From Perkinsus olseni (lineage: Eukaryota; Perkinsozoa; Perkinsida; Perkinsidae): 22,189 nucleotides of DNA. The DNA lies in assembly GCA_013115135.1 (NCBI GenBank), contig JABANP010000692.1:1-22189 (forward strand), in the 5' to 3' direction. Below the pieces are notes generated by a model. It saw nothing but the letters and a program-made list of their open reading frames with translations, made no database searches and was not told where the DNA came from. Both the position numbers and the translations under genes were made by a program. Below, in pieces: positions 1 to 10,193 of this stretch; within the stretch, counting starts at the first letter, position 1, and the number at the start of each line of letters is the position of its first letter.

Positions 1-87
1 AATCCTGTAGTGTAGCACGATGAGCGCCATCCGCGGCATGGGTCAGGAATGTCCGATAGACCCGTTAATCTTGATCGAACAATAATC

Positions 88-3000
88 CTATAGCTCCTCC
101 TCTTCCTCACAATTCCTGAAGACCGTCAACAGGTCATTCTCCATGGCAGTTTCAACTACGCCATTGAAAATGACATGAAGGAAAGAGAATAAAACTTTTC
201 CTATTTCAAGCGGTAGGACAAGTTCAATCCGTGCAGACACACCACAGTGCACAGAAATAAACGCCCAGAACGATGACCGCCACTCACCACCACCCGCTGA
301 CCCACCTGCAGATCGACTTCAACGTTATTGGCCCGCATGAATCTCATAGCCCTTTTCATGCGCTGACGATATTCTGTCTTATACTCACCGAATGATACCA
401 CCAAGTTAGTCACCGAACCTGCAAGGAGGTCGGCTTCTAGCGTCACGCGCCACGAAATCCTCACCAACAACGACGGCGAAGATGACCCCGGCAGCGAGCA
501 TCGCGAACATCGTGAAGATTCTTTCTCCGTCATTCGAGGCGATGATATCTCCATACATCGTTGACACAATAGAAATAGCATAGAATAAGGACCGCAAATA
601 CCTAAGTAAATCTCGCTACGCCCGAGTGATCGATTCCTACTTGTTCGCCAGAAGGCCTTCCTTCTCCAAATCATTGTCCCTTATCCAGTTGGTCTCGGAG
701 CCTTCCGTGGCGACTCCGATAGACCACCAGATGCACGCAATCCAGTGGCTGAGCACGAAGAGGCCGAGGAACATCTTGGTCATGGTAAAGCCCGCCAGCC
801 AGATATCAGAGTCGATGTGCTCCTCCAACTTCGATAATAATGTCTTCAGTCGCATCAGACGCAACAACCGGGCTATTCCTGTAACAGAGAATGGTGAGAG
901 GAGGGGGAAAAGCGGTATGGATCTCACGGATGAATTTGACTATCCTGATGACCCTGAGAAGCTTACTGACGGACTGAGAGGGACCCTCTGTATCTGATAG
1001 AAAAGAGGAAAATATCCGCGAGGATGGCAGCTCGAGTGTACCCTTACCAGGGCTTATGAACCAACTGAAGGGAATGGAAGCTACTAGATCAACCAGCAGC
1101 CAAGTCTGGGCGTAGTAGCGAGCAATATCGCGGTGCTTCAAGCTCAACACCTGACTAGCGACCTCACCATCAGCGCAGCGGTCGCACAAGCTCCGATGCC
1201 AGTCTTCTGAGAGTCTATGGCCCTCACTTCCGCGTCAGGGCTATTCCACCCCTCATCGAGGAGCCAGTCACGCACGAAAGAATCCACTCTGCCGGAGCCA
1301 GGCCGACTGTGCCAGATCGGCAGCCCTACTCACCCCCCGATTCCAATAACCGGTGACAAAATTGAGAGCGATATCAGACATAAAGTAAAGGTCGATGCAC
1401 TTATCCATGTCCGCCAGGAATCCTCGAAGCTCGGTCTCGAAGCTGAGCGTATAAGGCACCTAGACAGGCGTTGTAGCGGTGGACGGCCACAACTAAGGAG
1501 ACCTACTACAAAGCCTTGATAGACGATGAAGAGAAGGCCCGCGACGTCCCAAGTGAGTCGGAAGCGGCCGTCGGGATAGACCACCCAGCGGCCAGAACCT
1601 GCGGGATGGCGCTCCTAAAGGCTGCCGAAGGGAGCGTTACCCAACACGGGCTTGGAAGAAGTATCATCCAGGCTGAGGCTCTTCGCGTGTGCCTCCACGT
1701 TGAGCTGCGTCAGAGTCTGTCCTCGGTCGACCTGCTGATGAGAAAGTCCCACCAACGTTTACTGTCATGTCCTTACCAATGATTTACCGCCAGTGCTTCT
1801 CACAGTGCCTCTCTGTCCGTAGCGTGAAGATGATGCTCCCGTTGAAGTCGCTGAAAGTCAATAGAATCGCCGCTGTGTGACATCCGGGATGTCACATCCT
1901 CCCACTTTGCTTTGGCTGAAGGGCCACAGTGTAGGCAGACGCCAAAGACTCCAACGCTGACTTCACCGGAAACGGCTTCTCGTTAGCATCCGTCTCTGAG
2001 AGAGAACGCAGGCTAAACAAAAGTCCGAAGCTAGTTGCTGGGAAATACAAAACGACGGAGACGACGGAATGACGGAACGCACCATCGTCGGCAACCTCGA
2101 CAACCTCTGGCGGACTGAATGCGACAATTGGCTTCGATGGACCTTCCACCTCCGCGCCAACCTCGGCGGGCAGGGATGATTGGGACCCTCCCAGAGGTCT
2201 TTGGACAGCAGCAGAAGGAGGAGGTTCTGATAAATTTGATTGGAACATCTGAGTGGTCTCGTCTAAGCTTGTGAGCAGTTTTGCCCTCATCATGTCGACG
2301 GATGAAGTACCTGACTCGGCCACCATTCACCGTAAAGGCCCTCCCATTGTAGCGATCCGGACGAAGACGGGTAGGGCCTCAGGTTTCGGAAGGCCAAGGA
2401 CCCAGAGCTGGAGGGAGACGCATGGTGCAATCATGCTCATACTGCCAGCTCGAGCCTTTCCTTGCAAGAAACGACACAAGCTTACGGCGGGCTCCGTCGG
2501 ACAACCTTCCGGCCTTCTTCCCTCGAGGGGACCTTTTCTGAGCTTTCTCCTCCCGGTGATCCGGACTGGACGAGTCCGAGGAACAGTGCTGGAGGTAAAA
2601 TATCAACAGCAAGTTTCGGGAGGTGTCCACACCTCGCTGCCAGTGCCGAGCATTTCCATCGGCGGCACGACCAGCGTGTGTGAGGAAGACTTCCCTCTTC
2701 CCACGTCGCCCGCGACAGAGGCGTCGACCCCGCCATTCTCCTCAGACGTCGGGCTGACGGGAAGAAGGTTCGGTAACTACACTTGAGTGAATGTGAATAT
2801 CACAGGGACGGCGAACTGCCAACCTTGTCGGCATCAAAACTGCTCCTTCGTACTTCCTTTAGATGCCTCTCGCTCGGCGCCGCTCTTGGCGATAGAATTT
2901 CTTCACTCTTACTGAGCGTCGGCCGCCGTTGCATCGCGACGACGCCCTTCTCGGACGCCCCAAAGTTCAATTCCTCGTTAACAGGAATCATCACAGGGTC

Positions 3001-3426
3001 CCCTACAGGTGGGGAGGCTTCGACCTTGTTCGGTGCAGTCACCGTTGGCCCTGCAGAGTCGGCCGTTAAGCTCTTCCCAGACGGACACAGGCTAGAGAAC
3101 AGCTTCGCCACGAAGGTCTTGATCTCATCCACGATACTTTCATGATGGGCCGCCAAGTCCTGGGCGATGCCCTGGGCTAGCTCTATACGGAACCTGTGGA
3201 GCTCGAGAAGGACGTCTCCGACCTTAGCCTCGGTGACGCCGAGGCCATCGAAGCCGGGCATGGCACCAGCCAATTGCGACGGCGGGAGGATAAGCTGGCT
3301 ATCCTGGTAGAAGTCGTTGGTTGAGCTCAGCGGGTTGTATCCCTCCGAGTGGTCGGCAAAATGCCGAGTCGTGCCTCGATTAAGAGTGGTGTATCTCGAA
3401 GCTTTCCTATCGGGGCTCCTAGACAT
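88..3426 (-). CDS. EAG/CNG-like voltage-gated (potassium) channel, multi-exon
   Basis: Six-transmembrane ion channel of the plasma membrane or an internal membrane. Read on the minus strand, successive exons give S1 (PDGRFRLTWDVAGLLFIVYQ), the S1-S2 link VPYTLSFE, S2-S3 (DLYFMSDIALNFVTGYW), S3 (WLLVDLVASIP), an arginine-rich S4 (LLRVIRIVKFIR then LLRLMRLK), S5 (FLGLFVLSHWIACIWW), a pore (YLRSLFYAISIVSTMYGDI) and S6 (MFAMLAAGVIFAVVVG), then a C-linker start (EYRQRMKRAMRFMRANNVEV). Phase-consistent introns: 419-464, 602-640, 879-927, 994-1047, 1151-1333, 1460-1506, 1599-1640, 1873-1905, 1996-2082. The N-terminal exon (3426 to about 2824) encodes about 200 hydrophilic residues. Joints between 2083 and 2824 and between 1641 and 1872 are unresolved. 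The last exon, ending NCEEEEEL and stop at 88-90, is tentative. No cyclic-nucleotide-binding domain is visible. The family is secure; exact ends are not. Confidence 0.8.
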
Positions 3427-4154
3427 GAAATCAGTGGTCAGACGGACAAACTGATAACAATCGTCCGAAGATCAGAAATCGACCATCCACGAAGATAATG
3501 ACAACCAAAAACTGTTAATGTCGTCCAAGTTTCTGATCTTTTCACCGGATTGTCGGCTACAAGCCGGAGATTGGATCGGGAAGCATAACTCGTTGTCCGC
3601 AGTTAGGCAGACGGTCTCAGCCGACATTGAAAGCTACGCGCTTCCGTGCTGATCACCGCTCTCAGAATCCGTTAGCGCCTGCCTCTTTCTTCAGATGAAA
3701 AGGTGTAAGAGGTTAAGGAAGTGAGAAGGCGTCAAGTGGTATCAAAATGAATCCCGAGCAGAGCACTGTGCGCATTCAGGGACCTCGGCTGAGTGGAAAT
3801 GGAATGTTACACGTCGGTCATGGTGAAGCATACGAGTCATCAGTGTGACCTCTATCAACCTCGACAACCGGTCAGGCAAACGAATTCCGCCCGTCAGCAA
3901 GAGCCAATCAATCGTAGGAGTACAGTCATGCTTCTTTAGCATGACGTACTGCTACTGTTATGTTATGATACATAACGTTCTTAAGAAAAATCTTCAAATC
4001 CACCATCATTGCCGCGATATCGGATTTGTGAGAAATTGCCTCACACTAGCTTTCTATGATGAAAGCACTTCCCGGAGGCGTTTAATGCCTCTCACAAGGA
4101 TCCACAAGACGGCTTATAGCCAACTTGAATAACATTTTTCGCTGCTGATCAAAC
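3427..4154. other. Intergenic, no gene seen
   Basis: Upstream flank of the channel gene. Frames on both strands are short and overlap one another without coding-like composition. It presumably holds the channel promoter, but no motif can be named. Confidence 0.5.
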
Positions 4155-4274
4155 TACACCATTTCCAGACCTACTCAGTAAAACCCCAGAGTAAATTAGT
4201 AAAACCCCAGAGCAATTTAATAAAGCCCAGACCAAATTAGTAAAACCCCAGAGACCAGGTCTGGAAATGGTGTA
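4155..4274. mobile_element. Miniature inverted-repeat element (copy 1)
   Basis: A 120-base unit. The left end TACACCATTTCCAGACCT (4155-4172) is the exact reverse complement of the right end AGGTCTGGAAATGGTGTA (4257-4274), an 18-base perfect terminal inverted repeat. Both ends have TA outermost, as expected for a TA target duplication of the Tc1/mariner type (inferred). The interior is short direct repeats of the form AGTAAAACCCCAGA. It has no coding capacity, so it would depend on a transposase elsewhere. A second relative lies at 4942-5490. Confidence 0.8.
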
Positions 4275-4472
4275 AACCGCACGGCGTGTTCGGTTCATCT
4301 GACATTTGGGATCAGCGAGCAAGCCAGTGAGCACGTTTTACGCAGAGGTTTTAACCCTCCATCCTATCGCTTTGCCTTCATTATCGGCTTGTCCTAATCG
4401 CGTAGCCAACACTCGAACTTCCATTGCTCCTACAGAGACTTTGGGACTTTTATATTCATGTTACTAGGATAA

Positions 4473-4849
4473 TCAACGTCGAGATTTGGACGCCAAACCT
4501 GCTAATACGCGGACCCCGACGGCGAAGCCTCGCCGTTGGACAGCAGAATCCAGACGATGTGTGGTCATGGACTGCGACCTTCTCCTGATGAACGAGGTCA
4601 CTGCGTTGACCTCCTTGAGGGAAACCATCTTCAATGCGATTCTAAGTATCCCGAGAGCACTGCTCCCTGCCATGTAACGCGAAGATCGATGCCACGTTGA
4701 GATAAGAAGACAGATAGTGGTCGTTCACCAACCCAGCAGCGTATGCCGAAGAGTCGGAGTAGAACAGACGCTGGTAGGTCGAGAGGAAGAACCGCCGAGG
4801 CCCAGCGGTAGAAATCTGACGGTTTCACGTACGCGCTTTACACAGCGAA
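4473..4849 (-). other. Coding-like fragment between the two miniature elements
   Basis: Two minus-strand stretches look coding but lie in different frames. One (about 4835 to 4670) includes FFLSTYQRLFYSDSSAYAAG and ends at a stop. The other (4673 to 4473) includes LRIALKMVSLKEVNAVTSF. The phrase YSDSSAYAAG resembles the first aspartate motif of retroelement RNase H, but the following motifs cannot be placed. It could be two exons of an unknown gene or a retroelement relic. Nothing else is seen in 4275-4941. Confidence 0.25.
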
Positions 4850-4941
4850 TGCCTACCGTCATTCTTCTTCCTACATAGATGGTACACAGTAACCCTCCTT
4901 AGACCAGGTCGACCAGTTATCAACCAGTAATCAATTACAAC

Positions 4942-5490
4942 TACACCATTTCCATAGCAAATTAGTAAACCCCCAGATCAATTCAATAAAGCCCAGACCA
5001 AATTAGTAAACCCCCAGATCAATTCAATAAAGCCCAGACCAAATTAGTAAACCCCCAGATCAATTCAATAAAGCCCAGACCAAATTAGTAAAACCCCAGA
5101 GCAATTTAATTTCATGGAAGACCAATCTAGTTGAACTCAACAAAGTCACCAACAAGTACGGGAAAACCCACAATCGCCTGCATACGTGAAGTAAGCCCGC
5201 GATATCCTAGAGATCGCAAGTTTAACCGTTGAACATTCGAATTGAGGCTGGCATGTCTTCCGTAGCAGAGCAACCAGGGTACAATGTTTGGGCGTGTTGT
5301 CGCACCGTAGACAAAGTTGCATAGTAATCGCTTCAACATCTTTGAATTCGTTCTACCGCCTCTCCCGCCACTCATGGCTAGAGTGACTCTAGTAGAGTCC
5401 CCAGGCTTGGTGGGGGGTCGATTCCGGATGCGCCTCGCGTGCTGAAAAAATTGCTTTGGGGTTTGACTAAGTAGGTCTGGGAATGGTGTA
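4942..5490. mobile_element. Terminal-inverted-repeat element (copy 2), non-autonomous
   Basis: The left end TACACCATTTCCA (4942-4954) faces the right end TAGGTCTGGGAATGGTGTA (5472-5490), which reverse-complements to the copy-1 terminus with one mismatch (A to G). TA is again outermost on both sides. At about 549 bases it is nearly five times longer than copy 1. The left part is a 41-base tandem array. The remainder (5113-5450) holds only an 82-residue minus-strand frame at 5127-5375 that I do not recognise. A divergent inverted copy of the repeat motif (TTTGGGGTTTGACTAAGTAG) sits just inside the right end. Confidence 0.7.
4959..5112. repeat. 41-base tandem repeat array, about 3.7 copies
   Basis: Copies begin at 4959, 5000, 5041 and 5082. 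Each 41-base unit is two related half-units of 20-21 bases, one with AATTAGTAAACCCCCAGA and one with AATTCAATAAAGCCCAGACC. The first three units are identical or nearly so, and the last has drifted toward the form in copy 1 (AGTAAAACCCCAGA). Confidence 0.9.
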
Positions 5491-5692
5491 GTAATGGCTG
5501 ATGAACACGGTCTTGAATATAATGAAATCTATGAACCACATCGAGAGAGCAAGGCGTGCGACGAGAACACCGCGCGAGCCAAGAATAGTGAGATTTCGCT
5601 CGTCCTGACGCTTTGGCCATCAGTGTCTCGTCTTCTTCCGGAGATCGTAACCACTGCTGCTCGATTGAGCTCAATGACGAACTCAGCACTTT

Positions 5693-5949
5693 TCAACTGA
5701 TCACCAATCCGGACTAGGCAGCTCATCGCGATGGAGAGCCACTTTCGTACAGTTTCCTGCGACATCATATCAGTATTGGGTGCTTCCTATCAGTCGGATT
5801 CCTCTTCGCCACTTCGTTTGGTTCTGCAACTAAACGGCCCGGAGGGTGTAAACGCGGAATTTTGCCATCTCCAGTTGACGTGCCGCCCGGAACGTACGAG
5901 TCGAACTCCATTCCAGCCGAGCTGGCGAAGACCAATGCGACTATGGTGA
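5693..5949 (+). pseudogene. Broken upstream copy of the secreted-protein first exon
   Basis: This 257-base stretch is closely similar to 5950-6227 and abuts it head to tail. In the frame matching the downstream copy it still encodes a hydrophobic signal-like stretch (ISIGCFLSVGFLFATSFGSA), then ILPSPVDVPPG and NSIPAELAKT, and stops at MVIN. The ATG at 5731 is out of frame because about 19 bases present downstream (around 6013-6035) are missing here. It is read as a non-functional duplicate. It could instead be an alternative first exon. Confidence 0.6.
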
Positions 5950-5987
5950 TCAACTGAGCACCAATTCGGACTGAGCGTCTCATCGCG

Positions 5988-6955
5988 ATGGAGAGTCACT
6001 TCCGTACAGTTTCCTTTCATCCTGTCATGTTTTGCCGACGTCGTATCAGCATTGGGTGCTTCCTATCGGCCGGGTTCCTCTCCGTCATTTCGTTTGGTTC
6101 TGCAACTCAACGACGCAGAGGGCTTAGATCCGCAATTTTGCCATCTCCTGTTGACGTGCCACCTGGGAGGTATGAATGGAACTCCATTCCAGCCGAGCTG
6201 GCGAAGACCAAAGCTAGTGTGGTGATCGCTTACACTTCCTACGCGGCCAAGGCGAAGTTTTTCTTCGAAAACGAGTTACAGGAGAGAGAAAGTTGAGCGT
6301 TCTTTTTACGAGCTGCGCCCCACCTTCTCCAACAGGAGGGAAATGGGGATGCTGGGGCTCGCGAAGTGCTACTACTCGACCGCTGACATCAGAACTGAGG
6401 CACAGACCCGGAATCTGGACAACAGCGCCGAGGTGCATAGAACCTTGCTATGCGCAACGCGGAATTCCACGCGAGACAACCCCCAATTGGAGACCCCTCC
6501 ATTTTAATGCCACCGCGAAGAAGTGCGGGGGTTATAAGGAGCTCGGCTCGCCCGTGTTTCTCACCTACCAAGGAACTCCAGTTGGTTATAGAGCAGCCTC
6601 TTCATTGCCACGGGGAGGAGCTCACGTTGCCATGCCTCAGCTCGATCATGCCGGCGTGTCTAATGAACTATCATTAGATGGTTTAAAGGACGGCACCTAT
6701 CTTGGTGATCTGACCATACTGTCTATAACAACTGGGGTTGGTGGACGCCAACGTGCTATGTTCACCTCCAATACTAAAGGATGGAACTTTGGAACCACGC
6801 TCGAGGACGGCTTGGTGGCATTGACCGAAGCTACCTTCATACCCGGTTGTTTCAAACTAGAGAGAGTGGCGATCACTATATGTCCGATGAACGATGACCA
6901 GCAGCTGATAGTGATAGGTTACGGAGAAAAGCAAACGCTTCATCGCGTCGCTTGA
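5988..6955 (+). CDS. Putative secreted protein, unrecognised family, three exons
   Basis: Phase-consistent model: exons 5988-6256, 6282-6432 and 6524-6955, giving about 283 residues. The N-terminus has an arginine cluster followed by a hydrophobic core (MFCRRRISIGCFLSAGFLSV from Met14), typical of a signal peptide, so the start may be 5988 or 6027. Exon 2 reads VERSFYELRPTFSNRREMGM. Exon 3 reads GSPVFLTYQGTPVGYRAA, then GTYLGDLTILSI, and ends QTLHRVA and stop. The first intron would be only 25 bases, unusually short, so a frameshift is the alternative there. No catalytic motif is recognised and no function is claimed. The first exon is tandemly duplicated upstream, which suggests an expanding lineage-specific family. 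Confidence 0.55.
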
Positions 6956-8279
6956 ACGCAGACCTCGTTCTCACCATGTCAATGCTGATGAGGACGATGG
7001 CTCCAATAATGGCTCGAGCTGATGCTTCATGCTGTTTCATGTATCAGTTATTATCACTATTCTTATGCTGTTCCAACACTTCGCCCAGAAACTCCTATCG
7101 TCTACTTTCTTCCTTCGCACGGCTCTGAGTGTTTATCCAGCTCTTATGTGTCGATTCATCAGTTGTCTACGTAACCCTAGGTAAACCGGAGAGACAAGAC
7201 GGACACCGCTGACCGACTTGGGTTCTCTTGGGCTCGGACACGACAGTAGTACACGATATTTTGGCGGACGCTGAGAGTACAGCGGTCATAGGCCAAGAAA
7301 GCTTCAAAAGACTCGAGCTTGATTTCACGAGCGGGCATCCCGATGGCCGCAAACAAGTGAATACAACCAGTAGAAAGGCCGTTGTGGGTGCCGCTGGAAA
7401 GTCAGTCGCTTGGTGTATTAAGAAAGGAATCCGAAAGTCGCCTAGTATGGGTCCCGAGTCTACACCTTTAGCCAAGCACTCCTTCTTCATCTTAATATCA
7501 TGGCCACCGTTCTCCCAGGACGCACGTGTACTGACGAGAACCACCTAACATTACTTGTTGTTCAATCTCCACGCAAAGCGACCCTGACTTACCACGTCGG
7601 TGGCCACTCAATAGAAAACGTGGGCCGTGAATCACATAGCGTACGAGGAGTTCGTCCGCCCTCATCGTCGCCAACATTCAGACTAATCATCATAGTATCT
7701 TCGCAGTATGAACATTATATCGAATTGGTGAGACTTCTCGATTCATGCCCCGCTTAGTAACTATGATAACACAGGATGAATCCAAAGGCGATGCTTGCTC
7801 ACGTTCTGCTGTTACATCTCCTCGAGAGCCCGACGGATTTTCTTTCTCAACCCGGTGCAACGGGTTTCGTGTCGAGGATGATTGATGAGGTATTTGCAAG
7901 TGCCTCTGTTGCTTGACGTCCTCAAAGGGGAAGTATTTTTTCGTTTATCACATCGATGTGCAGCTCGCTCCTCCCTAAGCTCTCAAGCTGTAGTTACTAG
8001 CGTGACTTCTAATATCCATACATTTTCCGGAAGCCCTGGAAGCGAAACCGATCGTGCCAACTTCGGATGTATATGAACTCGAGCTGTTGACAGTGTCAAC
8101 TTGACACTCCATGACATTCGGGTGGGCGGTTTCATCCATCAGATCACTCCTCACTGCCAACACAACAGAACTGGATATTCACTCACATTCACGTTGCCAT
8201 CGCCGCGAAGCGTCTTCAATTACGACGAAATCTTCACTGAACTTGAGCGGCGATTTGTCGAAAAAAGATGGCTACAGAC
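6956..8279. other. Intergenic with one weak coding segment
   Basis: 6956-7227 looks like a 3' flank. 7228-7548 is listed separately. 7549-8279 has only short overlapping frames on both strands. The last part includes the 3' flank of the carrier gene on the minus strand. Confidence 0.4.
7228..7548 (+). CDS. Possible exon of an unknown protein
   Basis: An open plus-strand stretch of about 106 codons with balanced, protein-like composition, for example ADAESTAVIGQESFKRLELD and KAVVGAAGKSVAWCIKKG. No convincing start codon or partner exon was found, and an antisense frame of similar length (7167-7544) overlaps it. No family is recognised. It may belong to a spliced gene, a pseudogene or neither. 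Confidence 0.25.
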   Translation: MGSDTTVVHDILADAESTAVIGQESFKRLELDFTSGHPDGRKQVNTTSRKAVVGAAGKSVAWCIKKGIRKSPSMGPESTPLAKHSFFILISWPPFSQDARVLTRTT

Positions 8280-9218
8280 TTAGGCATAAATAACCTTCTT
8301 GACTTCATCGTACATGACCAACACGAGGGCAGCACCAGCACCACGGAGAACGTTAGAGAAGGCGCCCTTGAAGAAGCCGTTAACACCCTCTTGTTGGTAT
8401 ACCTTCCTCCAGCAGTCCATGGTACCGGTATACTGTATAGCGTCGCCTCCCTTACGGCCAGCCATCATCATCATGCGTCTACGGACTGTATCGAAGGGGT
8501 AGGAAACCACACCGGAAGCCGCAGTGACAGTCTGAGCAACCATCCACTTGAAAATTATGTTGGCCTTCTTCTCATCTTCGAAAAGAGCACCCTTGGCAGA
8601 GTCGTACAACCCGAAGTAGGCGCCACGGTAGACGATGATTCCTTGAACAGAGACACCGAAGCCTTGATAGAGAGATCCGAAGCCAGTGCGGCTAGCAGTC
8701 TTGGAGAGGCAGTTCCAAAGGCCGGTGAACTCCCTGTCGGCACCTTTGCCTACATCAGCGGCGAGACGGGTACGAGCGAAGTCGAGAGGATAGACGATAC
8801 ACAGCGATGCGGCGCCGGCCATACCGCCAGAGGCAAGGTTGGTGGCGAAGAACGGCCAGAACTCGGTCTTGGGGTTGTACTTGGGGAACATCCGTTTGAA
8901 GGTGTCCTTGAAGGCGAAGTTGAAGGCTTGTGTGGGGAAGTATCGGATAACGTTCGCCATGTTACCACGCCAGAGCGTCCAGAAGCCCTGCTCGCTGGCA
9001 ACTCGGCTGAAACAATTGCCAATACCGGTGTAACGAGCGACCTTGCCCGACTGAATGTCGGGGTTGGAGTCCTGAGTCTGTAGGAGCATCTTCACACGCT
9101 CAATGGGGGCAACAAGGGTCTTAGAAATACCAGCAGCCGTACCACCAGCGGCCCAGTCTACCAGGATGGGATACTTGTTCACGAACGAGAGCTCCGCGGA
9201 TTGCTTGTTGGAGGCCAT
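8280..9218 (-). CDS. Mitochondrial ADP/ATP carrier (adenine nucleotide translocase)
   Basis: Exchanges cytosolic ADP for matrix ATP across the mitochondrial inner membrane. It is a single uninterrupted frame of 312 residues, the usual length for the family. The three mitochondrial-carrier repeats each show Px[DE]xx[KR]: PIERVK (38-43), PLDFAR (144-149) and PFDTVR (241-246). The signature RRRMMM of true ADP/ATP carriers is present at 246-251. Other hallmarks are [15 protein letters not shown] at the N-terminus and [20 protein letters not shown] after repeat 1. The start is the ATG at 9216-9218 and the stop TAA lies at 8280-8282. Unlike its neighbours it has no intron in the coding part. Identification is secure; which paralogue is not determinable. 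Confidence 0.97.
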   Translation of the reverse strand: MASNKQSAELSFVNKYPILVDWAAGGTAAGISKTLVAPIERVKMLLQTQDSNPDIQSGKVARYTGIGNCFSRVASEQGFWTLWRGNMANVIRYFPTQAFNFAFKDTFKRMFPKYNPKTEFWPFFATNLASGGMAGAASLCIVYPLDFARTRLAADVGKGADREFTGLWNCLSKTASRTGFGSLYQGFGVSVQGIIVYRGAYFGLYDSAKGALFEDEKKANIIFKWMVAQTVTAASGVVSYPFDTVRRRMMMMAGRKGGDAIQYTGTMDCWRKVYQQEGVNGFFKGAFSNVLRGAGAALVLVMYDEVKKVIYA

Positions 9219-9232
9219 GATGGAACCAAAAG

Positions 9233-9416
9233 CTGAAATACATCAACGACTACTCTTCGTGAATAACTCGTAATCGACCCCGCGAAACGAGACTATTCAG
9301 CACTCCTGCAGAAGGACGGACAACTGTGTAGTAATGAGGGCTGCTCGCTAAGAATATGCTCATCCAGCACCAGCGCGCGTCCGCTGCAGTTTCACGCATA
9401 TCTTTGAACCACTTAC
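9233..9416 (-). other. Candidate 5'-leader intron of the ADP/ATP carrier
   Basis: On the minus strand a strong donor (GCG|GTAAGTGG) at 9416 and an acceptor (TATTTCAG|CTTTTGG) ending at 9233 would remove 184 bases and place the ATG 14 bases after the splice. The same acceptor could instead receive a trans-spliced leader, as occurs in dinoflagellates and Perkinsus (known for the group, not shown here). Confidence 0.35.
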
Positions 9417-9941
9417 CGCGCGCCCAAAGAAACCGCACAGGCAAGAATGTAATGCTTTGAAGTGCACTCCACGTGAACCATGATTGACAACCAAAACCAG
9501 AGAACAACAACACATCGAAAAGCGCTGGCATTCAACCACAGACCACGTCGCGACTTGTGTGCTAGAAAATCAGAAGCTCCTGTTCGTATCACCCACACGG
9601 TCAGTCGGGACGTCGAAATGAAGGCCACAGTCCGTCGAGCGTCCTGCTATCGTCAGTGCACCTCGTCGATGCATCACCTTGTAGACAGGGAACTGCGATT
9701 TCCCACTCGGCTGTACCAGGTAAAGGGTCGGCAAAAAGTGTATCGGAAGGCGCTCGCAGCTGTTTCTTGAAAAGGACTCCACTAGAAGATGAGCCGAACC
9801 AAGAGGGAAGGCATGCAGAAAATCTAGCAAGGCAACCTTACAGGTTGAGTCCTGTCGACCGCTCTCAAAAAGCATGCTGTTCGGATAGAGATTCTCAAAG
9901 GTCCGCTTCTACACAACTGGAGACGGCCGGGGCGTCGGTCA

Positions 9942-9980
9942 CCCGAGACGTGGGTGGTGGGCAATTTCTGTCGTCTCGGG
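9942..9980. repeat. Inverted repeat (hairpin), 9-base arms
   Basis: CCCGAGACG at 9942-9950 pairs with CGTCTCGGG at 9972-9980 across a 21-base loop. There is no T-run after it. Function unknown. Confidence 0.5.
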
Positions 9981-10162
9981 CGTGCGAGATATCCCTTCCG
10001 GTAACTAGGCTAAGTTAGTCTGGCTTCACTGTCGACCAGAAATGGCGGGAAAGTCGAAGGAGGATCTTAGGTGTCGCCATTGTAAGCTCTCGAAGAGCTG
10101 AGAGGCAAGACAGCCATGAACCATTGACAACTCGGGAGAGTTTCCCGGGGAGACCCCTCTCA

Positions 10163-10193
10163 CCTGAAGCATTTCCGTGAACGAGGCTTCAGG
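10163..10193. repeat. Small hairpin, 8-base arms
   Basis: CCTGAAGC (10163-10170) pairs with GCTTCAGG (10186-10193), loop 15 bases. It may be chance. Confidence 0.35.

Noticed and set aside
4660..4849. Retroelement RNase H relic (YSDSSAYAAG)
   Set aside because: Only one motif can be placed, with no supporting E, D or ADxLSR motifs in frame, so it is left as an unassigned coding-like fragment.
8268..9083. 271-codon plus-strand frame opposite the ADP/ATP carrier
   Set aside because: It is the antisense shadow of a clearly identified carrier gene with strong codon bias, and its translation resembles nothing.
9570..9875. 101-codon minus-strand frame upstream of the carrier
   Set aside because: It has an antisense competitor of similar length and no motif. 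It may simply be part of the carrier's upstream region.
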